From positions 7,116,501 to 7,180,500 of the forward strand of contig JARCOQ010000016.1 in the NCBI GenBank assembly GCA_029207755.1: a stretch of DNA of 64,000 nucleotides, read 5' to 3'. Below are positions 1-11,616 of the stretch, piece by piece. Position 1 is the stretch's first letter, and every line of letters begins with the position of its first letter. This stretch comes from Chamaea fasciata. Lineage: Eukaryota > Chordata > Aves > Passeriformes > Sylviidae. The notes under the pieces were generated by a model that worked only from the letters and a program-made list of their open reading frames with translations, was not told the DNA's origin and did no database searches. The translations under genes and the position numbers were made by a program.

Positions 1-3000
1 AGCCTCACTGAAGGTGTTAACAAGATTCTGCAGGACATACCTTAGCCAGTAGACTAACTTCTTTTATAGTTTTTTTGCTTTAAATTGTTTTGTCAAATAG
101 AATGTTGTCTTTTTCCAAGGTTTGAAGGGAACTTTACAAACTTCTCTTTGACTTAGACTCACCACTGTTCTTCAGTTTTTCCTTTTTGTTAATTATTTCT
201 CAAACATGCTGAGACAACTCATAGATTGTAGTCACAGCTTGTTATTCTCATAAATACTGTCCAAAGTAGCAGAACTGATGGAGTAGACCCTCCTTGTACT
301 TCACTGAATCTTGTGGTGGTACAACAGAGATCTCTTTTTATTTTCTAGTTAGATAAATTACTCCAAAATATAATGATTACATGAATTCCAGAGGAAAGCA
401 CTTCAAGTTTCCATTCATTACATTCTGTAACTTTGAAAAGTCCATCCTCATGACATTTTTAATGCGAAAGGACTTTTTTGTCATTCTGTGAATTGGAAAT
501 AATGTATTGTGTAATTATTACTCGTGTCCTGAGAAATCTATCAATAATAGAAGGAAAACAATTTCCCCTTCTATTTCAGTACATGATTATACTTTCTGTA
601 TATATACATGCTTCTGATAATGGGTTTTAACCAATATTTTATTGATTTACTGTAGTCAGATGCAGAGTAATAGCTTTCAGTTCTTTGGGATTTCATAATT
701 TTAATATACTTTATGACTTCTTTACAAATGGCACAATTGAATAATGAGAATTAGTTACTTTGTGACCTGTATTTCTCTTCAAGATGTGCAGGTACATTAG
801 TACTGCCTCTTAGGATGGTTTTTGACTGAGTGCTCCTTTTATTACAGCTCATAATGCAGTGAATGCAGCCTTTGAAGTTGATTTATGATCAAAATTTTTC
901 ATGTACATCCTTTAAAATTTTAAGCACTTTAACTGTAGCATGTTTGCAAATAGTGAAGTGGTTATCAACTACTGTTTGAGGTTTTTTAATCACCTTATTT
1001 GTATGTTTAGATGGAAGGACTGTGTGCTGAACATGGGGATGTGGTTCTTTAGTAAAATATATTTGAAGATTGGGAGGATACCCAGATTTAGTACAACAGT
1101 TCTGTACACAGAGCAGTCTGCTGCTGCTAAGTGAAGGCCTTAAGACTAAAAGAAAAAAAAAAAACAAACAAATCCCTACAAATCAGTCCCAGACAAACCC
1201 CAAACTTCCAAAAACCAAACCAAAAAGAAAACTTTTCACACCTTAATAAATTCATGATGTTACTTTTAAAACACTGTTTAAATTCCCTGTCTGCCTAAAC
1301 TTGAGTTTAACCCTGTCTGGCTTACAAATAAGTCTTTTATTTTTCCTTTACATATGCTTTTGATGTATGTCATCCATCAATGTTAGCAAGAACAGTAAAT
1401 GCATTGATCTATTGCTGCACTTGACAAGTTAAATAACACTTTATGTAAGAAGTATTGATTTATAAAATCCAGTACATGTAATTAACATTAGAACTGTCAA
1501 AAGTTGAAAACAGTATTAACTTGCTGCTTATTTATAACCCAAAGAAAATTAAATAAAATATCCAGATTAATCAACTAACTCCTTTTCTTTGCCTTCAGAT
1601 ATGTCAGGCTCAGTTATGTTTGCTAGAACAGTGATATGTTTCTTCCCATTTTGACAAGAAGAAATTACATGTTTTGTCGGTTTCGTCGAAAATAATTCTA
1701 TAGTGTCTAGATCTGTGTATTTTCCTTGAAGTGGTGAAAGAATTCCACTGGGGTAGTTCTGAGAGGATTTGGTGTGAAAGACACAGAAATAAGTGGTGGT
1801 ATTTGGGAAAATGGAGGTGCCCAGTTTGTGTGAGGCTTCCAAGGAGCCTTTGATCCATCCCGTTGGGAGTGTCTGCACAAATAACCCGGGAGCTCTGCGA
1901 GGGTCACTCTGTGCTTCTGTCTCTGACCAGGTGCCTGTCTCAGAGTTTGCTTAGGAAGTGGGAATATTGCAGTTGAGTCCTGTGAACCTGTACTGCGCTT
2001 TGCTGGCATTTCTGTCCTAATCCAGTGCCACACAAGGATATGATCGGTCCTGTCTCTGTTTAGCACAATGTGGGCTCCTCTGCTCACCACCCTCCAATTC
2101 AGTGACACCACGGAGATCCTTTGAGTTTTTTGAGGCAGGCATTACCCAGTTTCTAAACCTATTTACATTTTTCAAGTTTAAGGAAAAAAAAAAAAGAAAA
2201 CTACAAGTTACATTTAAACAAAATAACAATAGCAGTGGGCAGTAGGCATTGGTCTTAACAAAGGTTTGAGCATGAATCATTTCCCCTCCAGCTCCCTTCA
2301 TCAAAAGAGATGTGTTTATATCTTCTCTGGATATTCATAGCTGCTTCGCTGTTTAGAAATAAATTCTCCTTGAGAACATAAATGGGTGTGTGACATGGCT
2401 ATCAGGCCTGGCAGTGCCTGTGCTGTTCATTTGTTTCCTCCTTCTGCTCTCCTGTTCCTGTTCTGGTACTTCCAGACGCTCCCCAGCTGTTTACCTTTTT
2501 GATTTAATTTATCTTCTGCACACTGAGAATGCCTCTTAAAGCAGGGATGAGCTTGAGGAAAGCACATTTATTTTTTCATCTTTTCTCTCCTGTTAGGTGT
2601 TCTGTAGGGTTTCATCTCTCCTTCCTGCCTGTGTCAGTTGGAATATTTAGAGGATATATTTATAAATTGCTGGTTAGATATCAGCAGGATCAGGCTGCCC
2701 TAGAGTAGTTGGAGATTGTAGATTATGTAGCAGCAAAAATAGCTTTCTTTTGTGGTTAAAATAATGAAGGAAATCCTGCTATATTTGGATTCGCTTTCAG
2801 TGAGGCAGCTCTGCCTTCCACCTGCTGTGGGCCGAGGTTTAAACACTAACAACTTATTTCCTCGAGTCTCTGAGTGAGGCTCTGTAAACATCACTGTATG
2901 AAGAGAATATGAAAAGCACAGAGGTTGTGCTTTGATACCAAATTCAGAGGCTGGAGGTTTCTTTGGAGATTTTGTTTTGGTTTTCATAGTTAATGGGTTC

Positions 3001-3195
3001 TCTTTCATTTGCCCGCTTTGTACGGATGTGCCTTTTTCTTCCAGTGCATTTGTAACTTACTTAAAAACGTCCTCATGAATATTTAAAAAAACCTCAAAAC
3101 TCTGGAGCTTTTTTGTGGATGAACTACAGTGAACATAATCTAAGAACATCATATGTAGCTTTTTGATTTTTAATTTTGCAGCAGGTAATGGCTGA

Positions 3196-3443
3196 AAGCT
3201 GAAAGAGGGTGGCTTTAGACGGGATATTGAGAAGAAATTCTCCCCTGTGAGGGTGGGGAGGTCCTGGCACAGATTTCCAGAGAAGCTGTGGCTGCTCCAT
3301 CCCTGGAAGTGTCCAAGGCCAGGATGGACAGGGCTTGGAGCAACCTGGGATAGTGGAAGGTGTCCCTGCCCATGGCAGAGGGTGGCACTGGATGGACTCT
3401 AAGGTCCTTTCCAATCCAAACCATTCAGGGATTCTGTGGTATT
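3196..3443 (+). mobile_element. CR1 LINE 3' fragment
   Basis: This is a 5'-truncated avian CR1 non-LTR retrotransposon. It contains typical 3'-end blocks: GAGAAGAAATTC, TGTGAGGGTGGGGAGG, the CTCCATCCCTGGAAG stretch, GGATAGTGGAAGGTGTCC, and a terminal ATTCTGTG octamer. No coding capacity remains. It lies in the gene's sense orientation. Confidence 0.9.
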
Positions 3444-3814
3444 CCATCAATTCACGGAGATATCAATAGTGGCTGCCTTCTGATAAACAATAAACCAATA
3501 TAATTTTTTTTTCCCCCCCATCTGCACTGAATTATTAGAGGTGGTCAGAAAGTGAGACTAAAACATGAGGTGTAGAAATTAAATGGGAAAAGGAAGCCTT
3601 AGTGGGATTTTAGGTTAATACATCAGGAGCTGCTTGAGGCTCAGTTAAAATGGTATCAGCTCATTATTTTTTTTCTCCTTGGCTGGTCTGCTAAAGAAAT
3701 CAATTTTAAGAAAAGAATAATACAATTGCATGTGGGAAAGTTTCTTGGTGTATTTGGGGATAACTGAGAGAGGTTTATGTTGAATTTTAATGGAGTAATG
3801 TTACCAACATTGTC

Positions 3815-3841
3815 TTTTTTTTTTTCCTTTTTTTTTTTTTT
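3815..3841. repeat. T-rich homopolymer tract
   Basis: Two T runs interrupted by CC, followed by CCCC. Confidence 0.9.
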
Positions 3842-6800
3842 CCCCTTCTATCAGAATCCAGGTCCTATAAAAACTCTGCTGTGGTTCTGGGGGCCCTCCT
3901 CCGTTCAGTTCTGTTTTGAGTGTTTCTAATAAAGCTTGAGAAATCTATTCTCAAAAGGGAATTCTTCAGGAAGTGATTGTGTAGTGAATGAAAGGATGGT
4001 CTTTAAAGAGATGGCAGAGTGTTAGGGAGTAGACTTTATGAATAAAAGAACAGGTTATGTTTAAGGACTTTTAAGCAGTCTATGATAGTAAGATTTTCTT
4101 TTTTTATCATAAAAAATCTGCACTGGCTTTTTTCTGTTGTCTCAGGATGCAAATGGATTTTTGTAGTTCATCTAAAGCTGTTTATAGAGAAAAATGGAAG
4201 AGGGCTAAGAGAGATAACAGGAAATGCTTGTGCCTTAAAACAGGGAAGAAAGGTTGGAAATATCAAAGCAGGTTTTATGTAGCAAGTCACTTCATGGTGT
4301 TTATCTTAGAATTAAGGAAGTTTCTAAGAGAATGAATTAGGATGTTTGTTCTTTTAAGCAATACTATGTGTTAGCCAAGATTTGGGAAAAACATTTGGTC
4401 TGTTTGCATCAAGAGATGAGGAGCAGAGAAGCCAACTGGAATCTGCAGTGCCATTTAGGTAATTCTGAAATAAAGAAGTGATGCTTCAATTAAAAAAAAA
4501 AAAAGAATTCTTAATTAAATCTATCTAACTATCAGTGTGAAACACTCCTTCTTGCCACTTGGGACTCCTATTCTACTGAATTGTTGAAAGCTAATCATAA
4601 CTATACATTACAGAATATTTAGTTTTCCTCTTGGGGTGGGCTGCAACAGGTTTGCAATCTTTAGTTCAATATTTCCTCCATCCAAATCAAATATATGATT
4701 GGCATTTACCCAATAGCTAACTTGCCAATTAGTTATGTGAGCTGTTCAAAGAAAAAAAAAAAAAAGTTACCCATTGAAATCTTGTCTCCCTGTGACTGTG
4801 CATTTAAAAGAAATAAATGTCACTTATTCTGAAAATATGTGGGCTTCCTCACAGAACTTGCTGAGTCCTAAAACAATTTAATTCCATCCCCAATTAAACC
4901 TCTAAAAGCACCATCCATCAACCTCAGCTGATATCTGTATTTGCATCCAGGGATTATAATGGAGCTACCCAAAAAGAAGGTTATCTTTTTAATCTCTAGG
5001 ACAACAAAAATGGGCAGCTTGGGCCCATTTTACTTGATGTGTGAAATTGAGGAAGAAAGACAGATTTAAATACAGTTGCTTCAGTAGTCTTCCAATATAA
5101 AATCAGATATCGCCTTTGATGAAAGTTCAGGAAATCCATTTTGAGAGAATGCTTTATACCATTGTGTGAAAACTCTTAGCTGCTGCAGTATATTTGAAAA
5201 ATAACCTGATATTTTAATGAAATATTCACTATGATGCATCAGTCCTTTGCAATGGAGGTTTAGAATGAGGTAGTAAAATGCAATTTAAATTTAATTGTTG
5301 CACTTGGTGATTTATGTCACACTTCCAACCGCAAAAATTTGAATCTCAAAGATCCAATATTTTGGGTAAAATAGACTTCCTGCAAATCAATACAGTTAAA
5401 GTGACTGAATGCTCTAATGTATGTTTGACATTGTTGACAGTTTATGAATAGATCATATACTAACTTCTCCAGCATCTCACCAATGCATTTCAGAAGGTTT
5501 GAATTCAAAAGAAGATTGATTCAAATATATCTGAGCTCAATCTGACTTTCTGGTACATTTCCCGGGATTTACTGTGTTATAATTCCAAATTCATATGCCA
5601 TATAATCTATTGAAGTTCATTTCCACAAGAGAATACAACTTGCATCCAGAGCTAGCACTTGTATGCTTGTATATCAGAAACTCTAAGATTAGAAAAGCGA
5701 GATAGCAAGACTGAAAGATCCTTTTGAAAAGAAAATAGAGAAAAATCTTTTCCATATCCAACTTGGGAATAAGAAGAAGAGCCATTTTCCCAGGAGGCTG
5801 CAGTTATTTGCTGTCAGAGCAGAGCAGCTCGTGCTCAACTGTTCAGCTCACAGCTGAACTTCAGTGTGGTCTTGAATGGGGTTTTGCTGTCCGCAGTTGT
5901 AGCAATTTCTGTGGATTATGGAAAGGTTCTTCCTGTCTTTCTTTTGGGTTTCCTGACTCCAGTTGCCATTTTACATGTACTTTTGTATTACACATTCAAT
6001 GCCCCACAGAGACCTTTTGGGATTCTCTTTCCGTGGCAGTCATCGTTTACCCACCTGAAGGTGACTCACACCACCTTTCCTGGCAGGCACTGAGAGCAAA
6101 AACATTTCTGTATTGCTGATCTTCCCCTCATTTCTCCTCTTCTTCTCATTTCATCTCTTCTCCTGGGCTGATCTTTCTGCCTCTGCCTCATTTTCCTGGA
6201 GAATTCCTCAGACATAATTCTGTTCTTTATTTTCCTGTATCAGTTGGTCATGGCTTTAGAAGCACGTGAAAAAACAGTAATGTGCATCATGTTTTGACTG
6301 GAGATTATTAAGCTAAAATCAACAGAGGTGTGCTGCTTAATAAAACCATTGTGTTTTTCTTTTGGATTTGAAAAATGTATCTCATTCAAAACTCTCTTTT
6401 CAATATTGAACCTGTAGGGCCAGTTGAGCGATGGGAAGGCAGCTGCTCACCTGGTATTTGTTAAGTGATTGAGCTGTATTTGCTCTGCATTGCTGATTTT
6501 GCACAGGTTGATCTACTTTTAATATTCAATATCAGCTCAACTAAAAATGACTTAAAAGTAGAGAATCATAACAAAGACAAATAGCAGCACTGGGGATCTT
6601 TCAACCTGCTCTCAGCACTCCCTGTGTTTTCCTTCCTCTGAGTGTTCACGACCACAGAAACTGTTTTGGTTTGTTTTTTTTTTCAGGAAGTGCCACCTGA
6701 TTTTGCCTGTAACTCTTGGTATCCAACATTTCTGGAGAAAAAAGTAGCTGAGATTTGAAGAGGGCAGTTGCAGTGGGTTTTACTGATGAGGGTGATGTGG

Positions 6801-7830
6801 TACTTCTCTGGAGTATTATAACTTCCCTTTTCTCCACAGGGTAGAGGTTCTCAAGATTGTGTCTTTAATTAAAATTTATTAATTCCTGAGGGACGGGACT
6901 GTGCGCCTGCTTTCAAGATCTTGTAAGACCTTGTAGTAACTGAAAGATCTATTTAATCTGACTTTGCTTTATGTGTTTTACAAATGTAAGCTCTTCAAGG
7001 GCTAAGAATCATTAGCTGAGCCTTGTTAATTGTTTGTTAGAGGGACTGTTTGAGGTCCTTGAGATGGTGGCTCTCCTGTTTCACTCATGCAATCCTTATG
7101 AGATTGGGGTTCCTTGGGTATTTAATGAGCATCTATTCCTGGAAGTTTTGTTCCAAAGCTGTCCAGCCAGGCTGCCTTTTCCTCTTGCAGGTCCTGTTTG
7201 TAAATTTGTGCCTGAACGTGATTTTCAGGGCGAACAGAGCATGAGGGAGCTTTCAGATCATCTGCCAGGGCTGAGGACAAGCCCAGGGTTGAGGACAATT
7301 GCACCCAGAACCATTTTGTATTTAAATGCCTGCATTAGTCCAAGAAAAACTGACTGGATGTTGTTGAATTTAGTCCTGAATCTTTATTTTGAGGTACAAT
7401 CTAAGCTTTGCATGTACCAAAGAAGGAAACTGGATGGGCCAACCCAGCAGTGCAATGAAACTCAGGCAGTTTGGTGGTGCAGAAAAGCAAGGCAGAAACG
7501 CTGTGGAGCAAATTTCCAGATAATTTTGGCATATTCAATCCTACCTCTTCTTGAGATTTACATAAAAATAAATCTGCAGCATCCTTTTAAGGACACAAGT
7601 CGGGATGTTGGCGAGTTTGGTAAGCAGACTTAATGAAAGTTTACTGAAGCTGTAAATGTACATGTGCCAACAGATTGGCACCTTATCCCTTTGCTCCTTC
7701 TTGCAACTCAAGAAGTTCTTTAATTACTATTACTTTTATTTTTAAATCAGCATCGTTGAAGAGCCAGAGAGGCTGGAAGTATTAACACATTTAGAAAAAG
7801 CAGCAGTGTATAGCATGAATGTTTGCTTAA

Positions 7831-7852
7831 TTTTTTTTTTTTTTTTTTTTTT
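7831..7852. repeat. Poly-T tract (22 T)
   Basis: Uninterrupted T homopolymer in the upstream intron. Confidence 0.9.
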
Positions 7853-10466
7853 GGTAGGCAGAAAAGTATTCTAGCCAAGAATAATAATTGCAGTATTTTA
7901 TTATTTTTGGTTTTAGGACTCAGATAGTCTCTTCATTAGTATTTTACTCCATTCTTGAAGAGTATAAAACAAAAAATGCCTTCCTGGCTTCTAATCCCTT
8001 GGTTGGCCAAGGTTATTCTCCTGGTGAGCCCTTCTGTAGTTAATTACTGAATGCAAGGATCTCATACCTATTAACTGCCCCCTTGTGTCTTCCATCCCTC
8101 AGCCAGTTATTTCTTTCCCACAACCCTTCTGAGATGGCTTTGATTTTTTCCCTGCCAATTTTCCTGTTTCCCTGGGATGTGCTATAACAACCAAACTTTT
8201 CCTTGCAGGTCCAGGTTTAAATTCTGCTTTCCATTACAGCTTAAAGCTGTAAATAAAGCCCAGGGTGCAGCCCTGGTTTGATCCTGAGCCTGAGGTGTGA
8301 GCAGCCTTGTGCCGCAGAAATGCCAATGTCATCAAAGCTGCCTCTCTGCAAGGAACTCTTGCTCTGTATTTTATTTTCATTTCTGCTTTCAGAGAATATT
8401 TAGTGAACTCTGATTGCATAATTGAATTTGATAAACTGATGGTATGTGATTGATGAGAAAGTCAGGAATAAAGGATTAGGAGATAAAATTACTTCAAGGG
8501 TTTAAGTAAATCTTCCAGAGAGCCAGGGTAATTTATAAAGCATGCTGTACTCTTTATAAAAATATTCCCGTAGGTCTATTAAATTTTAGCTTCTAACAGA
8601 ACTGGATTGAGTTTTGAGAATCACTTTCATGTAATAACAGCTTGATTGTGTTGCTTTAAATGGGAGATAGCTCTGAGTGGGCTACAGGATCACTGGGTTT
8701 GGAATATTTGAGTAGGAAATGTAGGGCTGAATGACAGACTTGTGGGCAGCACTTTGTCTTCCAAATGCATCATTTTTTTTCTTGGAAAGACGTAAGTTAG
8801 GAGTAAGTGGATAATTCAGAGTGAGTAATGAAGGAGGTTGTGCTGCTGAGTCTGTAAATCACTGAAAACAAGGATCAACAAATGGCTCAGTTTGGTGCAG
8901 ACATCACTTCCACTGAGCTTTCCCTCAGTGACTAAACTTTCTGTGGGGAGGAATAGTTTAGGGAACTCGTTCCAGGAGCCTCTGTACATGAGCAGGTAAA
9001 CGTTGTTTTCTGGAGACTCAGCACTAATCATTTCACTTTACCAACTGGGCTCTGTTATCTTCTCCTGAACACCAGCAGTGCTCCCAGCTGCTGCTTTTCC
9101 ATCTCCAGAGGAAGCCTGACACCTTTAATCTTACCAGGGCAGAATGTCTGAGACTCCCTTGGGAGACTCCCTGAAATACCTGTGACAGGATTTAACCTTT
9201 TTTCACTTTTTTTAGAAATACCTTTGTAAAAATTTGTTTTTCTCTCTGGGTAAAAGAACTGTATGTCACAGAAACATCCTCTAGCTCAAACTTAAATTTT
9301 TCTTCATAACGTTTAAAATATTGGTTGGTTTTACTAGTTAGGAGACAATGAGAATTGGGATAAGATGATTTCACAGTAATTGCAGTCATTAAAACAACAA
9401 CTAAAGAGAAGCTTTGCAGAATATATTCTCAGTCATGTAATAGTGTGGAGAAGTGTAAAAACTCTCCTTGGCTTGTCTGGGAATATATCCTCATTTGGAA
9501 TTGTTCCAATTTTCTCATATGTTGAATTGTTGTAGCTTCCTATATAGCCAGTTTCGAGAAGATACGGCTGATCTGCACTCGTAATACATCAGTTTGTTTG
9601 AAAGACAGGTTATTTAAAATGCTACAAATCAGAAAAGGGCCCTACCCCAAATACAGTTTTTTATTCAGTTTTTTAGATTGGATTTTGTGTGATAGTTTGT
9701 AAGCATTGCTTTAAGATTATGTGTTTTTATCTTTCTGCATAACTGACAGTGTTCCTGAAGTGAAATTCTAAAAACTCAGGAGACAATCTGTCAATCCAAA
9801 TCACCAGATGCGTGGGGAGCTGCGGTTGATTTATAGCCCATTCCAGGAGATATTTGGCACCAGTGGGCCTGGGGCTCCCTGGCCACGCTCAGCTGGAGCC
9901 CAGCTCTGCCCCGGGACCCTTCAATGATAACGAGTCTGTGCTCTGCAGTCAGAAAAATTCCCTGAGCACAGGCAAAGTGAAAGATAAAGGCTTGGCGCCT
10001 TTAGCACTCCCAGGCTGGGCTGTGAACCCCAGTGGAACACCAGGGCCACTGGGAAACCACCACCAGCACCCCTTGCCCCAAGCTCCTGGGGCTGTCCTGG
10101 GGCTGTCAGTGATTCTGTGACCAGTGGATTCAAAAATTCCAGCCAGCCTTGAACAGCACATGAGGGCACTTCACTCCAAACTGTAAAACCTAGGTTAAAC
10201 TCTTCAAATAGCAAGTATAGAAATGCCTGAGCTTGTGTAAAGATAAATGTTTGAAGGAAGGTTTGCAGTTTAACTGAACCATTACTTGCACTGGGACAAC
10301 ATTCGTGTATCTTGGGGTTTTTTCTGTATTTTATAGATAAAATACACACACCCTGCACACTTTAAAGAAGAGCTCAATATTGTCTACTTAGTCAGTATTA
10401 TTAATATTTTACATCAAATCTCTGACTTTGAATATAACTCCTGTGTTTTATTTGTAATCATAAAAA

Positions 10467-10592
10467 CCTGGAAGTGTTCCAGGCCAGGTTGGATGGAGCA
10501 ACCTGGTCTAGTGGATGGTGTCCTTGCCCATGGCAGGGGCTGGAACTGGATGAGTTGTAACATCCCTTCCAACCCAGACCATTCTGTTAATT
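10467..10592 (+). mobile_element. CR1 LINE 3' end, short fragment
   Basis: About 125 bp of the extreme CR1 3' region is present, with CTGGAAGTGTTCCAGGCC, TTGGATGGAGCAACCTGG, GCCCATGGCAGGGGCTGGAA and CCCTTCCAACCCAGACC in order. The usual ATTCTRTG end is degraded. Confidence 0.88.
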
Positions 10593-11063
10593 GTGCTTAT
10601 AGAAGGTGTTTGTATGCTTCTAAAATTAAGCATGTAGTTTCTCTACAGTTACAAGTAGAAATTCGACGAGTAAAGTGTGAAAACCCTTCATCTTCGAGAG
10701 GTGACTGGGGTAGATCTCCAGCAGGTGTGGACTCAGAATCAATCTGTATTTGAGCAGAGCTTTGGCAATTTACCCATCAAGAATTTTGCTGCTTGGAGTG
10801 TTTTATTTGTGATACACAAGAGTTTGAGATTACTTGTGACCCTTGCATATTTTTGAAGTACCCTAATTCAAAAATCTGTTAGTGGCTTCAGGTAATAAAA
10901 TGCAACACATTTTGGTTGGCAAGAACATTGAAAAATACATTGAACTTGTGATGTGTTTTTTTTTCTAAATTCTTTTCCCTATCAAGAATCTTCCTTTGCC
11001 CTGAGACTTTTCCTGCTGTGATAATCATTTCTATCCAGGATTACTCTTCTGATTTCTATTCAA

Positions 11064-11154
11064 GAAATAAAAAAAAGAAGATGAAAAAAAAAAAAAAGAA
11101 GAAAAAAGCTTTGAGTGGATTTAATCCTCAGAAAGGAGAAGGGGGGGGGGGGGG
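11064..11154. repeat. Purine tract with A runs and 14 G
   Basis: AAGAAG-type A-rich runs to about 11106, then after a short mixed stretch GAAAGGAGAA followed by 14 consecutive G (11141-11154). It ends about 300 bp before the Ig1 exon. Confidence 0.9.
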
Positions 11155-11456
11155 AACGCAATCGGGATGTTCACTGCTTGCCACAGCAGACAGTGTTGGA
11201 ATTTTCATCTGGAGAAAGAGTAAACATGGACAAAAGCTTGTCTGAGTGTGCAAGGACAAAGTTTATCAAGATCTTGGTAATTCTGAGCCTAAAGAGAAAG
11301 CTTAGTTTTGAATGCACCAGTGCAAGCCTTAACTGAATCATGTTATTTCTTGTTTTACCATGGCCATGTTGAGAAGAAATCAGCTAAATATCAGTAGTTT
11401 CTCCTATATTTTCCTAAATAGCCTCCAAACCCATTTTTTTTTCCTTTGTATTTCAG

Positions 11457-11616
11457 GGGATGTTGCACCATTCTTCAAGACAGAACCAGGCTTGCCCCAG
11501 ATCCACCTGGAAGGAAACCGACTGGTCCTTACGTGCCTTGCCGAAGGCAGCTGGCCCTTGGAATTCAAGTGGTTGCACAACGACACTGAAATAACCTCCT
11601 ACTCCAGTGAATACAA
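11457..11616 (+). CDS. SDK1: SDK1 exon, first half of Ig domain 1
   Basis: This internal exon encodes about 53 residues of sidekick-1, a single-pass neuronal Ig/FNIII adhesion protein that acts at the cell surface and at synapses, for example in the retinal inner plexiform layer. The peptide starts [15 protein letters not shown] and contains [17 protein letters not shown], matching the SDK family as I know it. The variants [10 protein letters not shown] and YSSEYK favour SDK1 over SDK2. The B-strand cysteine is at 11534-11536 and the C-strand tryptophan, 12 residues later, at 11570-11572. An N-D-T glycosylation sequon lies at 11579-11587. The acceptor is a pyrimidine tract ending TTTCAG at 11456 and the donor is GTAAAT at 11617. 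The exon begins with the last two bases of a codon (phase 1) and ends with AA, completed to AAG (Lys) by the next exon. The 160-bp length, clean frame and matching phase with the next exon make the call strong. The exon bearing the start codon is not in the window. Confidence 0.95.

Larger units (their letters stand above)
1..11456 (+). other. SDK1: SDK1 intron upstream of the first visible exon (partial)
   Basis: This is non-coding, AT-rich intronic DNA upstream of the Ig1 exon. In the family the preceding exon encodes the signal peptide. No GC-rich first-exon or CpG-island candidate is seen, so the promoter should lie further upstream. Within it I see two plus-strand CR1 3' fragments (about 3196-3443 and 10467-10592), T tracts at 3815-3841 and 7831-7852, and a long purine tract ending in 14 G at 11154. 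A GC-richer, CpG-poor patch lies at about 9845-10140. The rest is unique-looking sequence without recognisable genes. Open frames such as 7034-7633 show no family signature. Confidence 0.85.

Noticed and set aside
7034..7633. Longest open frame in the window (199 codons, plus strand)
   Set aside because: No recognisable domain or splice context, and about one frame of this length is plausible by chance in 64 kb of AT-rich DNA over six frames.
9845..10140. Possible CpG island or first exon
   Set aside because: GC-richer than its surroundings but CpG-poor, with no signal-peptide-like frame or consensus donor recognised.
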